NCBI GenBank assembly: GCA_963575745.1 | Contig: CAUYUJ010009502.1 | Span: 1,951 to 65,950 of the forward strand | Reading direction: 5' to 3' | Length of the DNA stretch: 64,000 bases | Origin: Prorocentrum cordatum | Lineage: Eukaryota; Sar; Dinophyceae; Prorocentrales; Prorocentraceae | In this document: in pieces, positions 34,590-45,703 of the stretch | Layout: every line of letters starts with the position of its first letter | Position numbering within the stretch: position 1 is the stretch's first letter | Program-made: the position numbers and the translations under genes | Notes under the pieces: generated by a model | Seen by the model: the letters and a program-made list of their open reading frames with translations, nothing else | Databases searched by the model: none | What the model was told of the DNA's origin: nothing

Positions 34590-36470
34590 CCGCGTCGTAG
34601 TCGCATGTGCCATTGCACCTCATCGAGGCGAAGAAGTACGGGCACCCGAAGGACTTTCTGCCGTTGGTCTTGTTGATAGTTAGCTCCATGCCCACCTTCT
34701 GGCAGACGGGGCACGTGAGCTCGCCGATGTTGCTGTCCTCGCCGATGAACTCTCACGCGGGTAATGCCGATGTCACCACTGAACTTCCGATGAACTTCGG
34801 CTTGCCTGGGCGTGGCGATCCGCATCAGTGGAAATCCCTGCCTTGAATGTCTGGGTCCTCCTGCACTGCTTCATCTCCGCGCACAGTGGGCACCTGACGT
34901 CTCCGCCGTGCTGTCCGTACTTCCCGAATCGCCGCACTTGACGGTCTTGCCTGGCGACAGCATCGACGTGCCCGAGCACGAAGATCCGGCCGTCCGCGAT
35001 GCTGCAGCTCTTCTTGACAACGGCGTTGCCCCCGGTCGCACTCCCTCGGCCTAGCGATGAGCTGATCGCGCTCGCCGCTCACCTGAAGGCCTAGGTCGCT
35101 GAGGCGCTTCTTCAACTCGCGCGCCTCCATGTCGTCGTAGCTCGGCGAGTCGGCGGACAGTCGGGTCTCAAACGCTGCCGTCCGAGCGAACGCTGCCGTC
35201 CATGTCGGCGCTGCCTTTGGTCGCGTCGTCCACCTAGGCGCGGCGGCCGACTGGGGGGCGGCCGCGGCAGCGGCCGACCCCTGCGACTTCTTCCGGTCCT
35301 CGTTGTAGTTTCGCATGTGGTAGCTGTCGTCTTCGCGCTCGTCCTCGACGCCATCGTGGGCGTCCTCGAACTGGCCGCGCTCGTCGTCGGATTCCCGCTT
35401 GGAGCTGTCCGAGCCATCCTCGCCGCCATCCTGGATGCTCTCCCCGGTGGCCGCGTAGGCGCCCGCACTCGCGTCGGGCACCTCTTCGTCGTCGTTCTCG
35501 TCGAGCGTGAAGTACGGGTGCTTCGGCTTGCGCGGCATTGCCTGCGGCTTCGTCTTGTTCCCTTTTCCGCCGCCGGTCTGGCGCTCCTCGAAAGTAACCT
35601 CGCCAGCGAAGTAAACCCTCTGCTTCTGCGTGTCCTTCAGTTTCTCCTGGGCGGCCACGTGGACTTCGTCGTCGTTCGAAGCTCCAGCGTCGCTGTGGTT
35701 ATCTTCTTCCTCGTTCACGGCGTCAGCCTGCTCGTCGTCATCGCATTTCTCGTCCGATATCTCGCCCCCGTCGTCTTCGACCTGGTTCGCCTTGCCCTTG
35801 CGATTTCTAGCTAATGTTCTTGCTGTTATACTGCTGCTGTCCCGGCTGGCGCTTGTCCTTCTCATTAATATCGTGGAAATTTACCACCAGCGCGTGGTGG
35901 GCCTCCAGCTGATACTCCGATCCGCAGTTCATCACGATGCCTCTCGTCTGCTCTTCGCTGAGGCCCGCTCCGTCGAGCAGGAAGTGCGCCGCCGCGACGT
36001 CCGAGAGCGTAGCGTCGGCATCCTTCTCCACGGGGTCCCCCCAGAGCTTCTCCTTGTTCGCCAGGTGCTCTCCGATGTCGGCGCCGCGCCCCCGGTAGCT
36101 TCTCTGGAAGAAATGTCGCACGCGATGCCCTTCTACACGATGGCCTCCTTGTCGAGCGTGGCCAACGCGTCGAAGATTCTCTGCTCGCCGCCCTCCCTGC
36201 GCAACTCCGCCGAGTCGGTGGCGAGGTACTCCGTCCTCTTCCAGGCCCGACCACGAAGTCCGTCCAGTACCTTCACCCGGAAACGGCGTTTCTTCTTCTC
36301 CAGGCTCGCGGCAACCGCTCCCTCATCTCATCCCGATCCTTCAAAACGCGCCAGTGCTAGCTTCACTCGCTTCTTGTACTCCTTGAGCAGGTCTGGGTTG
36401 ACTCCTGCGTATTGAGGCACGCCATCTCTGTCCACAGCGATCTCGTCGCCACGGTACTAGGAACCTCCAT
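34590..36470 (-). pseudogene. copia gag with SAP domain and zinc fingers, broken
   Basis: N-terminal part at about 36460-36130 (YAGVNPDLLKEYKKRVKLAL; VLDGLRGRAWKRTEYLATD) has two in-frame stops. It continues at 36121-35807 (NKEKLWGDPVEKDADATLSD; FLLDGAGLSEEQTRGIVM). A second frame at 35865-35040 is acidic and ends in a SAP-type DNA-binding motif (ARELKKRLSDLGLQVSGE, about 35130-35060). After another frame break come two CxxC units, CPLC near 34890 and CPVC near 34710 followed by GCPYFFASMRCNGTC. At least two frame breaks and two stops make it non-functional. Confidence 0.75.
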
Positions 36471-36563
36471 GTCCCTGGTCCATCTCGAAGAACGTTCTGG
36501 TAGCGCATGGGTTCTCTTCGTTTTCCGGTGAGGTGTTCGGGCACACCCGCGATAGGTACCACA

Positions 36564-36577
36564 GCTCCGCGGTGCCA
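36564..36577 (-). other. Putative primer-binding site
   Basis: Immediately inside the 5' LTR (one spacer base) the minus strand reads TGGCACCGCGGAGC. It starts TGG, as expected for pairing with a tRNA 3' CCA end. The tRNA is not identified. Confidence 0.5.
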
Positions 36578-36578
36578 G

Positions 36579-36866
36579 TCTGAACGTGAAATCGATGTTT
36601 TCACTCTTGCACTCTATATATCCCGCGGGCTCGCAGGCCGTTATCGCTGTCGGCTACTCACTACGTGTGAGCCTAATGCTCAAAAAGGCCGGCCTGCGAG
36701 CCGCACAACCACGGGGCATGCAAAGGGTGAGAAAGCACAAGCACACAGAGGGAGGGAAGGCAAACGGACAAGAGAGGGGAGAGGCTAGGCGGGCTTCCTG
36801 GGAGGGGGGCCCAGGGTCTCACAGGGCCCCCACGGGGCTCAGACGTTTCCTACAGGAAATCTCAGA
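36579..36866 (-). repeat. 5' LTR of the copia element
   Basis: Partner of 32919-33207, with the same termini. It differs by an insertion of ATATCCCGCGGGCTCGCAGG-type text after CACTCTAT and the loss of a GTTGGGGTGACAGCAGTCACC stretch. Confidence 0.85.
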
Positions 36867-37704
36867 GCCAGGAGGAACAACGCTCGTCACCCTAGTGCCG
36901 CCGTGCTGCCGACGATTGTACATGAATTGCGCAACACATCTTGTCCCTAACCGGTTCCAGTGCAGTCGCCAGGTGCGGAATCTCGCTGCAATTACACCTG
37001 CTACGAAAAGCAACCTTCATCCTCCTTGTTCCTTTTCCGTCGTCGTCCTCTTTCCATCGGGACGCGTGCTAATGCAGACAGCGAGGCGGGGCCATCATAC
37101 TTATATTGATCGCAGCGGAACTCGACGGCCGACAATGTATGTGATATATGTGCGCGTAGGTGCTCACGTGATTCGCGGCGAACGCCATCGCTTCCCGCTA
37201 GCCGACAGGGCATTCATGAAAGGGATGCAATCGGAGCTATAACGCTCGCTCAACAAATTAAATGCAATAAAATCCTTTGCAATTTCGTCACCCAAGTTCC
37301 CCATTACAATCATGCGCTTCTCTGCGGGGAACTGTTGTAAAACCCTGACTACCCCAGCGCCCGACAAACGAACGTGCAAACCATTTCTGCTTTCCGCAAA
37401 GGAAAAGGGCGACCTTTGCCTCGTGGGGGTCCTCTTGGGGACCTCTTGGGGCGTTTTCGGGGCCTTTAGACCGTCTCGAAGCCATCTTAGGCACGCTTGG
37501 GGGGCTCTTGGACCGTCTCGGGGCCCTCTTTGGTCTCTCTGAGGCAGCTTTGGACGTATCTTCGGCCGTCTTGGAGGCCTTTTGGGAAATCAAACCCTGA
37601 AAAATGTCCTCTTGCCCCCGGGACCAAAAGCGGGCACGAGGGGGGGGGGGGGACAAGTGCGCCGCCCTTGGGCCCGGGACCCCAGACGCCCGTTATATCA
37701 TATA

Positions 37705-37965
37705 GCATACATCTATACACAACTCTTTATACAGGTGCGTGTGTGTGTTTATATGCGTGTATATATGTATATGCAAAACGCATACCCGTACATACATACA
37801 TGCATGCATGCATACATACATACACGCATACATCCATACTTGCATACATACGTACGTACGACATACATGCCTAAACACGTACATACATACATGCATACAC
37901 ACATATGTTTAATGATGTACATAGATGCGCATACATGTACATACGCATCCCCTTTCAATATGTTT
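37705..37965. repeat. ATAC/ATGC tetranucleotide-rich microsatellite
   Basis: CATACATACATGCATG-type repeats with GTGTGTGT and TATATG variants, starting exactly where duplicated segment B ends. Confidence 0.9.
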
Positions 37966-38099
37966 ACCACCTGAGACTCTGCGACCCCCCTGAGCGGGAC
38001 CCTCTGGATCACTGGCCCCGGCAACTCCCTGGACGCCCCTGTCGAAGGTCCCCTGGGGTTTTGGGAGCTCCTGGAAGCCCATGCTGGGCTCAAGCAGCG

Positions 38100-38460
38100 G
38101 GCCCATATCGGTGCGGCCGAACGGCCCCCCGAGGGCCCCAAGAGGCTTCAAATACCCAAAGGCTTTCGAAATGCAGAAAAACATTGATGTTCAATCTTCC
38201 AGGCGTCAGAAACCGCCCAAGAGGCCTGAAAAACACATGAAACTATCGAAAAGGGCTTCCAGGCAGTCCAAGAGACACCCAAAACGGCCCAGCAGGGCCC
38301 CAAGATAGCCCGAAGAGAGGCCCCAAAACGCCCACCGAAGCATCAGAAATCGTGACCCAGCCGCGCAGGGAGACCGTCGTTGGACCGAGGGAATCCTCCT
38401 GAGGCCCCCAGATGACGCCCAGGGGGTCTCCTGAGGCCCCCAAGAAACTCTTCAATGAGG
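38100..38460. repeat. Phased CCAAGA/GGCCC repeat block
   Basis: GGCCCCAAGAGGCTTC, GGCCCCAAGATAGCCC and similar units at about 10-12-bp spacing. Confidence 0.6.
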
Positions 38461-38704
38461 AGCCTCTGCATGAAGAACAGAGGAGGATGGGGAATAATTC
38501 GTATGGGAGTGCGAGAGTTAGGGAGAGGAAAAAGAAACATGAGGGAAGGACACCATATTACATCCTTATGACCACGATGCCGGACTAGGTAATCAGAAAT
38601 TAACGCTATATGTTCTGCTTCACTTGCATGCCCTTCGGCCGCGATTCCGCCCGCATGCCAATTTTCAAAAAGGCCAAGATGCATGGCGCGTAGCACCAAT
38701 TCAT

Positions 38705-38752
38705 TCTTGCATATATATATATATATATGTGTATATATATATATGTATATAT

Positions 38753-38801
<49 letters not shown>

Positions 38802-38815
38802 TATGTGTATATATA
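38705..38815. repeat. (AT)n microsatellite
   Basis: TATATA with GTGTATAT and CACACA interruptions. Confidence 0.95.
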
Positions 38816-40059
38816 AAAAATTGAATTCAAATGTAACGTAGATCATGTGGCAAAGGGTTGGACCTGATGCCTGCACCCGCAATTCAAAAAAAGTTCGCCG
38901 ACAGTTCGCCGGAGAGCATCGGATAAAGCTCAAACCAACCCAACAAACAGGGCCGAACCTGACACCACCACCCGCCGCCTCGCCCTCACGGCGCCTGTCC
39001 CCCAGGGCCCCCGACGCACGCCATCAGGGTCCACGCTTGCCCTGCGGTGGAACAGCTGGCCGGCTCGGCGACCAAGGCGCGTTCGGTTGCGCCGCCCTCC
39101 TCTGCGGGCGGCCAGAGCGGGCGCGAGCCCGTCGCCAAATCGGCGTCGGGGGGCCCTGAGGAACGGGCACTGCCAGGGCGAGGCGGCGGACATGTCAGAA
39201 TCGGCACTGTTGTTTTTTTAAGCTGTACCCCAAAAGCGTTATATATCTGATTACCCTTGGCGAATTTCGGGCGGGCGATCCTGTGGCACCTGGACCAAAC
39301 CATCATTTTCAGATCCCCGACTCAACGTCCACCCCCACCTTGCCCTCGCCACTCCCCCCCGCCCCAGGCGTTGCTCGAAACCAGAAAACGCACTGGCCCC
39401 CGTACACCCCACATCCTTCGCATCCATTGCGTTCCCTGTCCTGTTGCCCTCCTTCCACGTTTACCCATTGCCTTCCCTTTCCGGGGTGGAAGCGGACCAG
39501 ACTCTCTGGGAACCCTGGTAGAGGGAGGAACGAGGAGGAAGGAACCGGGATAGGGGGGTCAGGGGGGAAGGGGACGAGGGGCAGGGTGAGAGGAAGAGAG
39601 GGAACAGGGACGGACGGGAGGGGGAGGGTGGTTCGGTTCGGTTCTGTCTGCGTGCAGGCTCCAGTTGCCAGAGCGGGCCCCTCAGGGGCAGACGACGCCA
39701 CGTTTCGAAAGGGAGCACTGCAGCTGCATGTGTTGAACCAGAGCACAAGCTTAGATTACCTGGATGGGGAGCGGGGGGGGGAGCAGCGAAAGGAAAGGAA
39801 GGAAAAGGGGAGGATGGAATGAAGCAGCAGCGGTGGGGAACGCCCTCCGAATGTTGCTCGATGGGGGGCCGGCTCCATCTCGAGGGGGCCTCGCAGGGGT
39901 GCGATGAGTTTTCGAGAAGCCCCCAAGGGGTCTTCGGCGCGCTCCCAGGCAGGCAAGTTCGAGAGGAAGAGGCAAAGAAGGAGGGTGATGAGGTAGCAGG
40001 AAGGACTCCCAGAGTATCGTTTAACCGATCCACATCCTCAGCGGCGTGGCCTGGGCCCC
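38816..40059. other. No convincing gene
   Basis: Frames on both strands at 38930-39200 and 39283-40033 overlap each other and are Pro/Arg/Ser-rich. No motif seen. Confidence 0.35.
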
Positions 40060-40200
40060 GCTGGCCGATTTACCCCCTAGATGGGGATATAGGCCGCTCC
40101 CTTCGGGTTTCGAAGGGTGTATCCCCAACTGGGGTGGTAATTTGGTCGGGGTCTCGAAAGGGACGGGGATGGGGATGGGGATTGGTTAAAAGATACCGAA
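40060..40200. repeat. Dispersed repeat, copy without the MITE
   Basis: Same order of motifs as 6100-6400 (TTTACCCC, GATGGGGATA, CTCCCTTCGGGTTTCGAAGG hairpin, CCCCAACTGGGG, GGACGGGGATGGGGATGGGG) but without the 151-bp MITE. Confidence 0.7.
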
Positions 40201-40424
40201 GAACCACAGTGTTGGGGATTGCGTAGCGGTGCGGTGACAGACCGTGCGGTGACCTCGGCACCCCCGAAGACCGCACCGCACGAGCCGTCGCCGCCGCGCG
40301 ACTTTTGGGACCTCGGAGGCCCCAAACGCCCGCGAGAGAAAGGCCCGGGTCCCGAACTTGCGCGGTGGCCCCGAAGCCCCACCGACTCGCGTGCGGGCGA
40401 GATGCAGGCCCAGATCCTCTGCGA

Positions 40425-41478
40425 GGAGGAGGAGGAAGAGGAGGAGGAGGAGGCGGGAGGAGGAGGAGGAGGAGCAGGAGGAGAAGGAGGAGGAGGAGGA
40501 GGAGGGAGGAGGGAGGAGGAGGAGGGAGGACAAGGACGCCAGATCCTCTGCTCTGCATCTTGGAGTGGCGGGCTCCCTTCTCAAATAAGCCAATAAAGCA
40601 CCGGATGTGGATAGAAGTCTGGCCCCGAGCGGATGGGCCGCTCGGGGCCCTCTCCACTGCGCCTCCGGCCTCCCGGCGCCCCTCCTCGGAAGGCCGAAGA
40701 CGCAGCGGAGAGGGACAAACATCTTGCCCGCACCAGGCGGGGTGGGTGTGGTCGCCGCACCGCCTGGGGGGCTCCCGACACTGGAGGAAAGGGGCTGGCG
40801 TCCTTCTCCTCCCTCCGCCTCCTCCCTCCTCCTCCTCCTCCTCCTCCTCCTCCTCCTCCTCCTCCCTCCCTCCTCCTCCTCCTCCTCCTCCTCCTCTTCT
40901 TGCCTGATCGGCTGACGCGCGCGTGCAGGGGCAGGCAGGCGAGGACAAGAGGGGAGCAGGGGGGGCCGCAGGCGGAAGGCAAGAGAGGAGGAGGGCCGCG
41001 AGGAGAAAGCACCACCACAGGGACGGGGGGCGGGAGGGATGGCGGGAGGGAGGGAGGGAGGGAGGGAGGGAGGGAGGGAGGGAGGGGGAGGGAGGGAGGA
41101 GAGGGGAGAGGATGGAGGAGGAGGAGGAAAGGAGGAGGAGGAGGAGGAGAGGAAGAGGGGGAGGATGGAGGGGGAGGATATGAGGAGGAGGATGAGGAGG
41201 AGGAGGAGCAGGAGGAGGGGAGGAGGAGGAGGAGGAAGGAGGAGGAGGAGGAGGGAGGGAGGGAGGGAGGGAGGGAGGGATGGAGCGAGGGACGGCGGGA
41301 GGGAGGGAGGGAGGGAGGGAGAGGAGACTGCGAGCAAGCGAGCAGAAGCCAGCAGGCTCGTCGGGTTCGGCGCCCGAGGGAGAGGGTGGAAGGAGAGGGG
41401 GGGAGGGTGGAAGGCAGGGGAGAGGAGAGGGAGGAGGAGGGTGGCCGAGGAGGTCTGGCAGGAGGCGGGGTGACGACC

Positions 41479-41525
<47 letters not shown>
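40425..41525. repeat. Cluster of purine/pyrimidine and CAG microsatellites
   Basis: GGA blocks at 40425-40530, CCT blocks at 40805-40900, GGGA tetramers at 41035-41095 and 41255-41320 with GGA between, and CAG/AGC triplets at 41480-41525. Frames of up to 550 codons cross this cluster but are low-complexity. Confidence 0.9.
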
Positions 41526-41527
<2 letters not shown>

Positions 41528-42755
41528 GGACGAGCGGGAGCACGCCCCGCAGGTCGCGCCTGGACCATCGCCCGCAGGGCCCCCACGACGCCCCCCTCGC
41601 CTGCCATCTGGAGCATGGAGGCCCCGGCGCCCTTGGCCATCTCCTCCAGGGGAGGGCAACTGTCGTCGACGTCGGTCGGTCGGTCGAGCTTTCGGCCGAT
41701 CGTCGTTGGCCGCCGTAGTCATCGTCGGTCGGTCGGTCGGCTGATGGCGAGTGCGAGTGTGAAAACATGGCGTGGTGATAATAATGGCCAGTGACCATTA
41801 AGGATGGGCGGTAGTGATGATCACCGTGAGATGGTGATGATCGGTGTGAAAGGAGGAGCGGAAGGGAGGGTGAAGTGTTGTTTCCTGCACGGGGGTGTCC
41901 AGAGAAAACAAGGACCCCACGTAGGATGTGTGGAAAACCATGGGGGGCATTATGCCCCCAACACCTCCCTCTCCCCCTCGATGTCCGTCCCTTGACCTTC
42001 CTCTGCCCTCCCCTCCCCTCCCACTATTCCTTTCCCTGGGCTCGCTTCCCATATCGCAAACTGCTTCCAGACAAGGGTATAACTTTCCAGATGGTGAGGC
42101 GCGTCGGCTGCACTGCATTCTCACATTATCTTCCACAGTGTTGTTCTCTTCCACATTCTCAGGGCAGAGGGCCCCCAGGGCTCAAGAGCTTCGGGTGGGG
42201 ATATGTTTCTCTAGATGACGAGGGTTCGGTCGTCCGAGCCACGCGCGCCCCCCCCCTGGCCCCAGGACTTTGGGCACCGTCTTGCGCGCCGAGATGTTGG
42301 TCTTAGAGGTCGCCTCCTCTCCTCTTCGCGTGGGCGTCGGCAACGCCGCTGTCATTCGTGGCCTGCGCCGTGGCCAGGAGTGGCACTGCGCTCTGACTGC
42401 AGGAGGAGGAAGAGGAGGAGGAGGAGGAGGAGGAGGAGGAGGAGGAGGAGGAGGAGGTGGAGGAGGAGGAGGAGGATGATGGGCAGGAGGAGAGGTAGGA
42501 GTGTAGAGGAGGAGGGCGGGGATGGAGGGGAGGATGAGATGAGGATAGGAGGAGGAGGAGGAGGAGGAAGGCAGGAGGAGGGGAGGGAGGGAGGAGGAGA
42601 AGGGAGGAGGAGGGAGGAAGGACGTGAGGGAAGGAGTAGGCGGGCTGGAGTCGATAGAAATGAGAAGCTGGCGCCCCGCACCGTCCGCCGCCCTCTCGTC
42701 CCTGTGCGCTTGGCCGCCCGCCTGGGACTCGGAGCTGGGCCTCCCTTGGCATCAA
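41526..42755. other. No gene seen; GGA microsatellite at 42397-42625
   Basis: GGTC tetramers near 41675-41740, then unassigned sequence and a GGA/GAG block. Nothing protein-like on either strand. Confidence 0.45.
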
Positions 42756-42906
42756 GTCGGGCGTGTCCCCCTACAGGGGATCATCGAGGAAAAAATTCAA
42801 ATACCAAACAAATAGTCAGGAATGGTCAAATCATACTCAAAGAAACAGTCCCCAAACTATGTTTTGACTATTTTTGGATATTCCCCCCTGTAGAGGAACA
42901 GGCCCT
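42756..42906. mobile_element. 151-bp MITE, family M1, copy 3
   Basis: Left end GTCGGGCGTGTCCCCCTACA; right end GGATATTCCCCCCTGTAGAG followed by GAACAGGCCC, the inverted complement apart from the last bases. AT-rich interior with TTTTGACTATTTTTGG, as in copy 1. Confidence 0.8.
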
Positions 42907-43194
42907 TCTTAACCTTAGCAAGGGAGGGTGGCGGTCGCAACAGAAGTACCCTCCCGTGGCTCTCGGGGCGAGGGTACCTAGCAAGCTGGCGCCCAAACTG
43001 CTGCAACGCCGAGTCTGACCACCGACTCTCGTCATTGCTCATTCTCCATCCCTCCCTCCCTTTCCCCCTCCATCCTCCACGACCTCCCTCACTCCTACGT
43101 CCCCCTCCTCCCACTCGTCCAGGGCCTGATTATTTTCGGGCCATAGCTCGGCTCGTCGGCGGCCGTTCGACACGATGCGGGCACCCGCGGACCG

Positions 43195-43285
43195 CGCTCG
43201 GCGAGGCGCAGCTGCTGGAGCGCACCACCGAGGCTGGAAAGCCGCCGAGAACCGACGAGAGCGCCCGAAAACCTCGGACCTCGAA
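43195..43285. repeat. Dispersed repeat fragment, partner of 6615-6700
   Basis: GCGCAGCTGCTGGAG, GAGGCTGGAAAGC and CGAGAACCGACGA in the same order as at 6.6 kb, again downstream of an M1 MITE. Confidence 0.6.
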
Positions 43286-43308
43286 CCAGATCCCCTCCTC
43301 CCCCTGGG

Positions 43309-43500
43309 AGGAGGGAGAGGAGGAGGAGGAGGAGGAGGAGGAGGAGGAGGAGGAGGAGAAAGAGGAGGAGGAGAAAGAGGAAGAGGAGGAGAGGGAGGAG
43401 GAAGAGGAGGAGGAGGAGGAGGAGGAGGAGGAGGAGGACGAGGAGGAGGAGGGAGAGGAGGAGGAGGAGGAGGAGGAGGAGGAGGAGGAGGGGAAGGGGG
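43309..43500. repeat. (GGA)n microsatellite
   Basis: About 190 bases of GGA/GAA triplets. Confidence 0.95.
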
Positions 43501-43599
43501 AAGAGGCAGGCTAGGTGCGCTCGTGCCATATCTGACGTCCTACCACTCCCTCCCACCCCCTACCATGGCACAGATCTCCTCTCTATTCGCACAATCGGA

Positions 43600-44349
43600 T
43601 GTCGTGGAATAGCATAGCATAGCATTACATGGCATAGCAAGGTGTCGAATACCAACGCGTAGCATGACGCCGCACGGCGCGGCCACGCCCCCCAAAGGTG
43701 TGGGGGGCTTCCGCGGCCCCGACGACTCGACACCGAATGTGCAATGACCTCTGATAGTTTATTCGGGGGTCCATTTTCTGGATGTTGGGGCCTATTTGAA
43801 AGGACCGGAAACCATGCCGTGGAATGGCGCTGGGAATAATGACGCCAACGCCGCAACGGGAGCACGATTCGGAACGAACGGAAGCGCGGAAATGAGGCCA
43901 GCGCTGCAGCGGGAGCACGATTCGGAACGAGCGGTAGCCCAAACATGAGGCCTGCGCTTCAGCGAGAGCAGCGTTTTGAAAGAACCGAGCGAAAACCCAA
44001 CTCCCGGGAATCCTGCGTGTAAAAAACGAGTGCGCGGAGGGGGGGCCGGACATTCCCTGGACGCCACCAGGGAAAAGAGGAGAGTAGTATTATGTTGCTC
44101 CCATCGCACTTCAGGACCACATCCCAGAAAGAATTGCGAACACCCAGACAAGTATCGAAAGAGTGTCGAAACAGTGTCGGATCAGTGTCGGACGAGTGTC
44201 TCCAAGGGCCCGACACGGGAAAACCCTCAAGCTTTTGGGCAACTTTTCTGGTGCTCGAAAGTCTCTCTGGTGATCAGGGCTAAAGTAGGCTGGCACATCA
44301 TGACAAACAAAAATCCGAGCGAAAACCCAACTCCTGGGAATCCTGCGTG
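43600..44349. repeat. Short tandem and direct repeats
   Basis: CATAGCATAG runs at 43610-43640. A 55-bp unit (GGGAGCACGATTCGGAACGA, then ATGAGGCC) is repeated about three times at 43845-43985. A direct repeat CGAGCGAAAACCCAACTCC plus GGGAATCCTGCGTG occurs at 43986-44020 and 44315-44349. GTGTCGGA 12-mers lie at 44155-44205. Confidence 0.75.
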
Positions 44350-44520
44350 AGGAGAAGGATGGGAAGGATGGGGAGGAGGCGGAGGAGGAGGAGGTGGAGG
44401 CGGAGGAGGAGGAGGCGGAGGAGAGGGAGGGGGGGGATTAGAGGAGGAGGAGGAGGAGGAGGAGGAGGAGGAGGAGGAGGACGAGGAGGAGGAGGAGGAG
44501 GAGAAGGAGGACGAGGTGGA
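44350..44520. repeat. GGA-type microsatellite
   Basis: GGAGGAGG and GGCGGAGG repeats. Overlapping frames are low-complexity. Confidence 0.9.
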
Positions 44521-44911
44521 AGCGGGAGGAGAGGCGGGGCCGCCCTCCTTCTCCAGGATGCCGATCGCCCGCTCGAGGGTCCCCACCACGTCGGAGAGCT
44601 CGGCCTCCTCCGCGGCGAAGTCGCTCTGCTCCTTCGCGCGCGGTCGCTGCTGCTGCCGCCGCCGCTGCTGCTGGCCGACCCCTTGCCGCCGCCGCCTGTC
44701 GCTCCTCGCAGCCTCCCGAGCCGCCGCTCCGCGTCGCGCAAGGAGCCGCCCCCACGAGTATGCACGGCGCGCGCGCGTGGACATTCAGACCGCGCGTGCT
44801 GCCCTAATCGCTCCCTGCGCAGAAAGGACTGCCGCCCCTTCGGCAGAGGTGCTCTGACGGCGCCGTCCAGTCGGCGTGACATCGCTGCTGTGTCTCAGGG
44901 GGAACCAACAG
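44521..44911. other. No gene identified
   Basis: Ala/Arg-rich frames on the minus strand (44438-44755) look like shadows. No domain seen. Confidence 0.35.
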
Positions 44912-45099
44912 GTACCCATCGGTCGGGAGAAGTAGGTAGACACATGAAGTAGGAAGGCGTTGAAAACAAATTGGGTTCCACCCGCCCCCTGAAGAGGACG
45001 GAACATGTGAAGCCACTCGAGCATTGAAGTGACAAGGCGCTTAAAATAGATTGGAATCTGGGACTCAAACAATACATACTTTCAACGACCGATGGGTAC
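44912..45099. mobile_element. MITE-like element with perfect 14-bp inverted ends
   Basis: GTACCCATCGGTCG at 44912-44925 and its exact complement CGACCGATGGGTAC at 45086-45099 bound a 188-bp AT-richer segment. The interior holds two diverged half-units (GAAGTAGGAAGGCGTTGAAAA and GAAGTGACAAGGCGCTTAAAA). No target duplication is evident and no second copy is in the window. Confidence 0.5.
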
Positions 45100-45218
45100 G
45101 GATGCCGCCACTCCCCAGACCTAGCTCGGGGTGCATTCTGCCAAGAATTGCGAGGCGAACTTGACCTCAGCGGCGGCGCTCGAGGCGAATCCAGCCGTGG
45201 CGACGCGGGCATCCCAGG

Positions 45219-45318
45219 NNNNNNNNNNNNNNNNNNNNNNNNNNNNNNNNNNNNNNNNNNNNNNNNNNNNNNNNNNNNNNNNNNNNNNNNNNNNNNNNNN
45301 NNNNNNNNNNNNNNNNNN
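45219..45318. other. Assembly gap (100 N)
   Basis: Exactly 100 undetermined bases, the usual placeholder for a scaffold join of unknown length. Order and orientation across it are inferred by the assembler, not seen. Confidence 0.99.
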
Positions 45319-45703
45319 CGGGACGCCTGAAAGCGATGGCGGAGGTAAAGAGGGGGAACTGACGATGGAACGTTTCCGCCCAGCCGCCACTGACCAGAGC
45401 CGCGTTTGGGGGAACTGACGCCGGGACCAGAGCTGGTCCGAGGCCCGGCTGGGTTGCAAGGGATACCTTCGACGCCGCGCCGCGATCCCCGAATTCCCAA
45501 CCTGTATCTGCAAGGAGGCCCCGGGATCTGCCAGGTGAAACGGTGAAACGCATTGCTAAAGGCGGCGCAGGCCTGGCGCGCGCGATCCTGGCTCAGATAC
45601 GCGCCGGGGGCCGCCCGGCCCGGCGCGGCGTGCCCGCGGATGGCGCGGGCGCCCCGCCGCGCCGCGCGTGGCGTAGGCCGGGAGCGGCGCGAGGAGGGCT
45701 CGA

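Larger units (their letters stand above)
32919..36866 (-). mobile_element. Degenerate Ty1/copia-type LTR retrotransposon
   Basis: A 3948-bp element read on the minus strand: 5' LTR (36579-36866), a tRNA-like primer site, gag, aspartic protease, RNase H, 3' LTR (32919-33207). Flanks are GTCAG at 32914-32918 and GCCAG at 36867-36871; the empty copy of the locus (28429-28433) has GTCAG once. Integrase and reverse transcriptase are missing: protease-like sequence runs almost directly into RNase H near 33915. Stops and frame breaks occur throughout, so it cannot be active as it stands. The family assignment comes from the RNase H and gag text; dinoflagellate copia elements have this SAP-containing gag as far as I know. 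Confidence 0.85.
32368..37704. repeat. Duplicated segment, copy B, holding the copia element
   Basis: This is the partner of 28079-29184. The left part (32368-32918) and the right part (36867-37704) together match copy A. Differences are a pyrimidine-rich insertion at about 32405-32590, the 3948-bp element at 32919-36866, and an 80-bp insertion at about 37327-37408. Confidence 0.85.

Noticed and set aside
37705-37965. Possible telomeric or centromeric repeat
   Set aside because: Mixed ATAC/ATGC/AT repeats without a TTTAGGG-type telomere unit; an ordinary microsatellite.
40070-41722. Minus-strand frame of about 550 codons
   Set aside because: Composition is Pro/Ser/Leu from CCT, CTCC and GGGA microsatellites, and the opposite strand is open as Arg/Gly/Glu.
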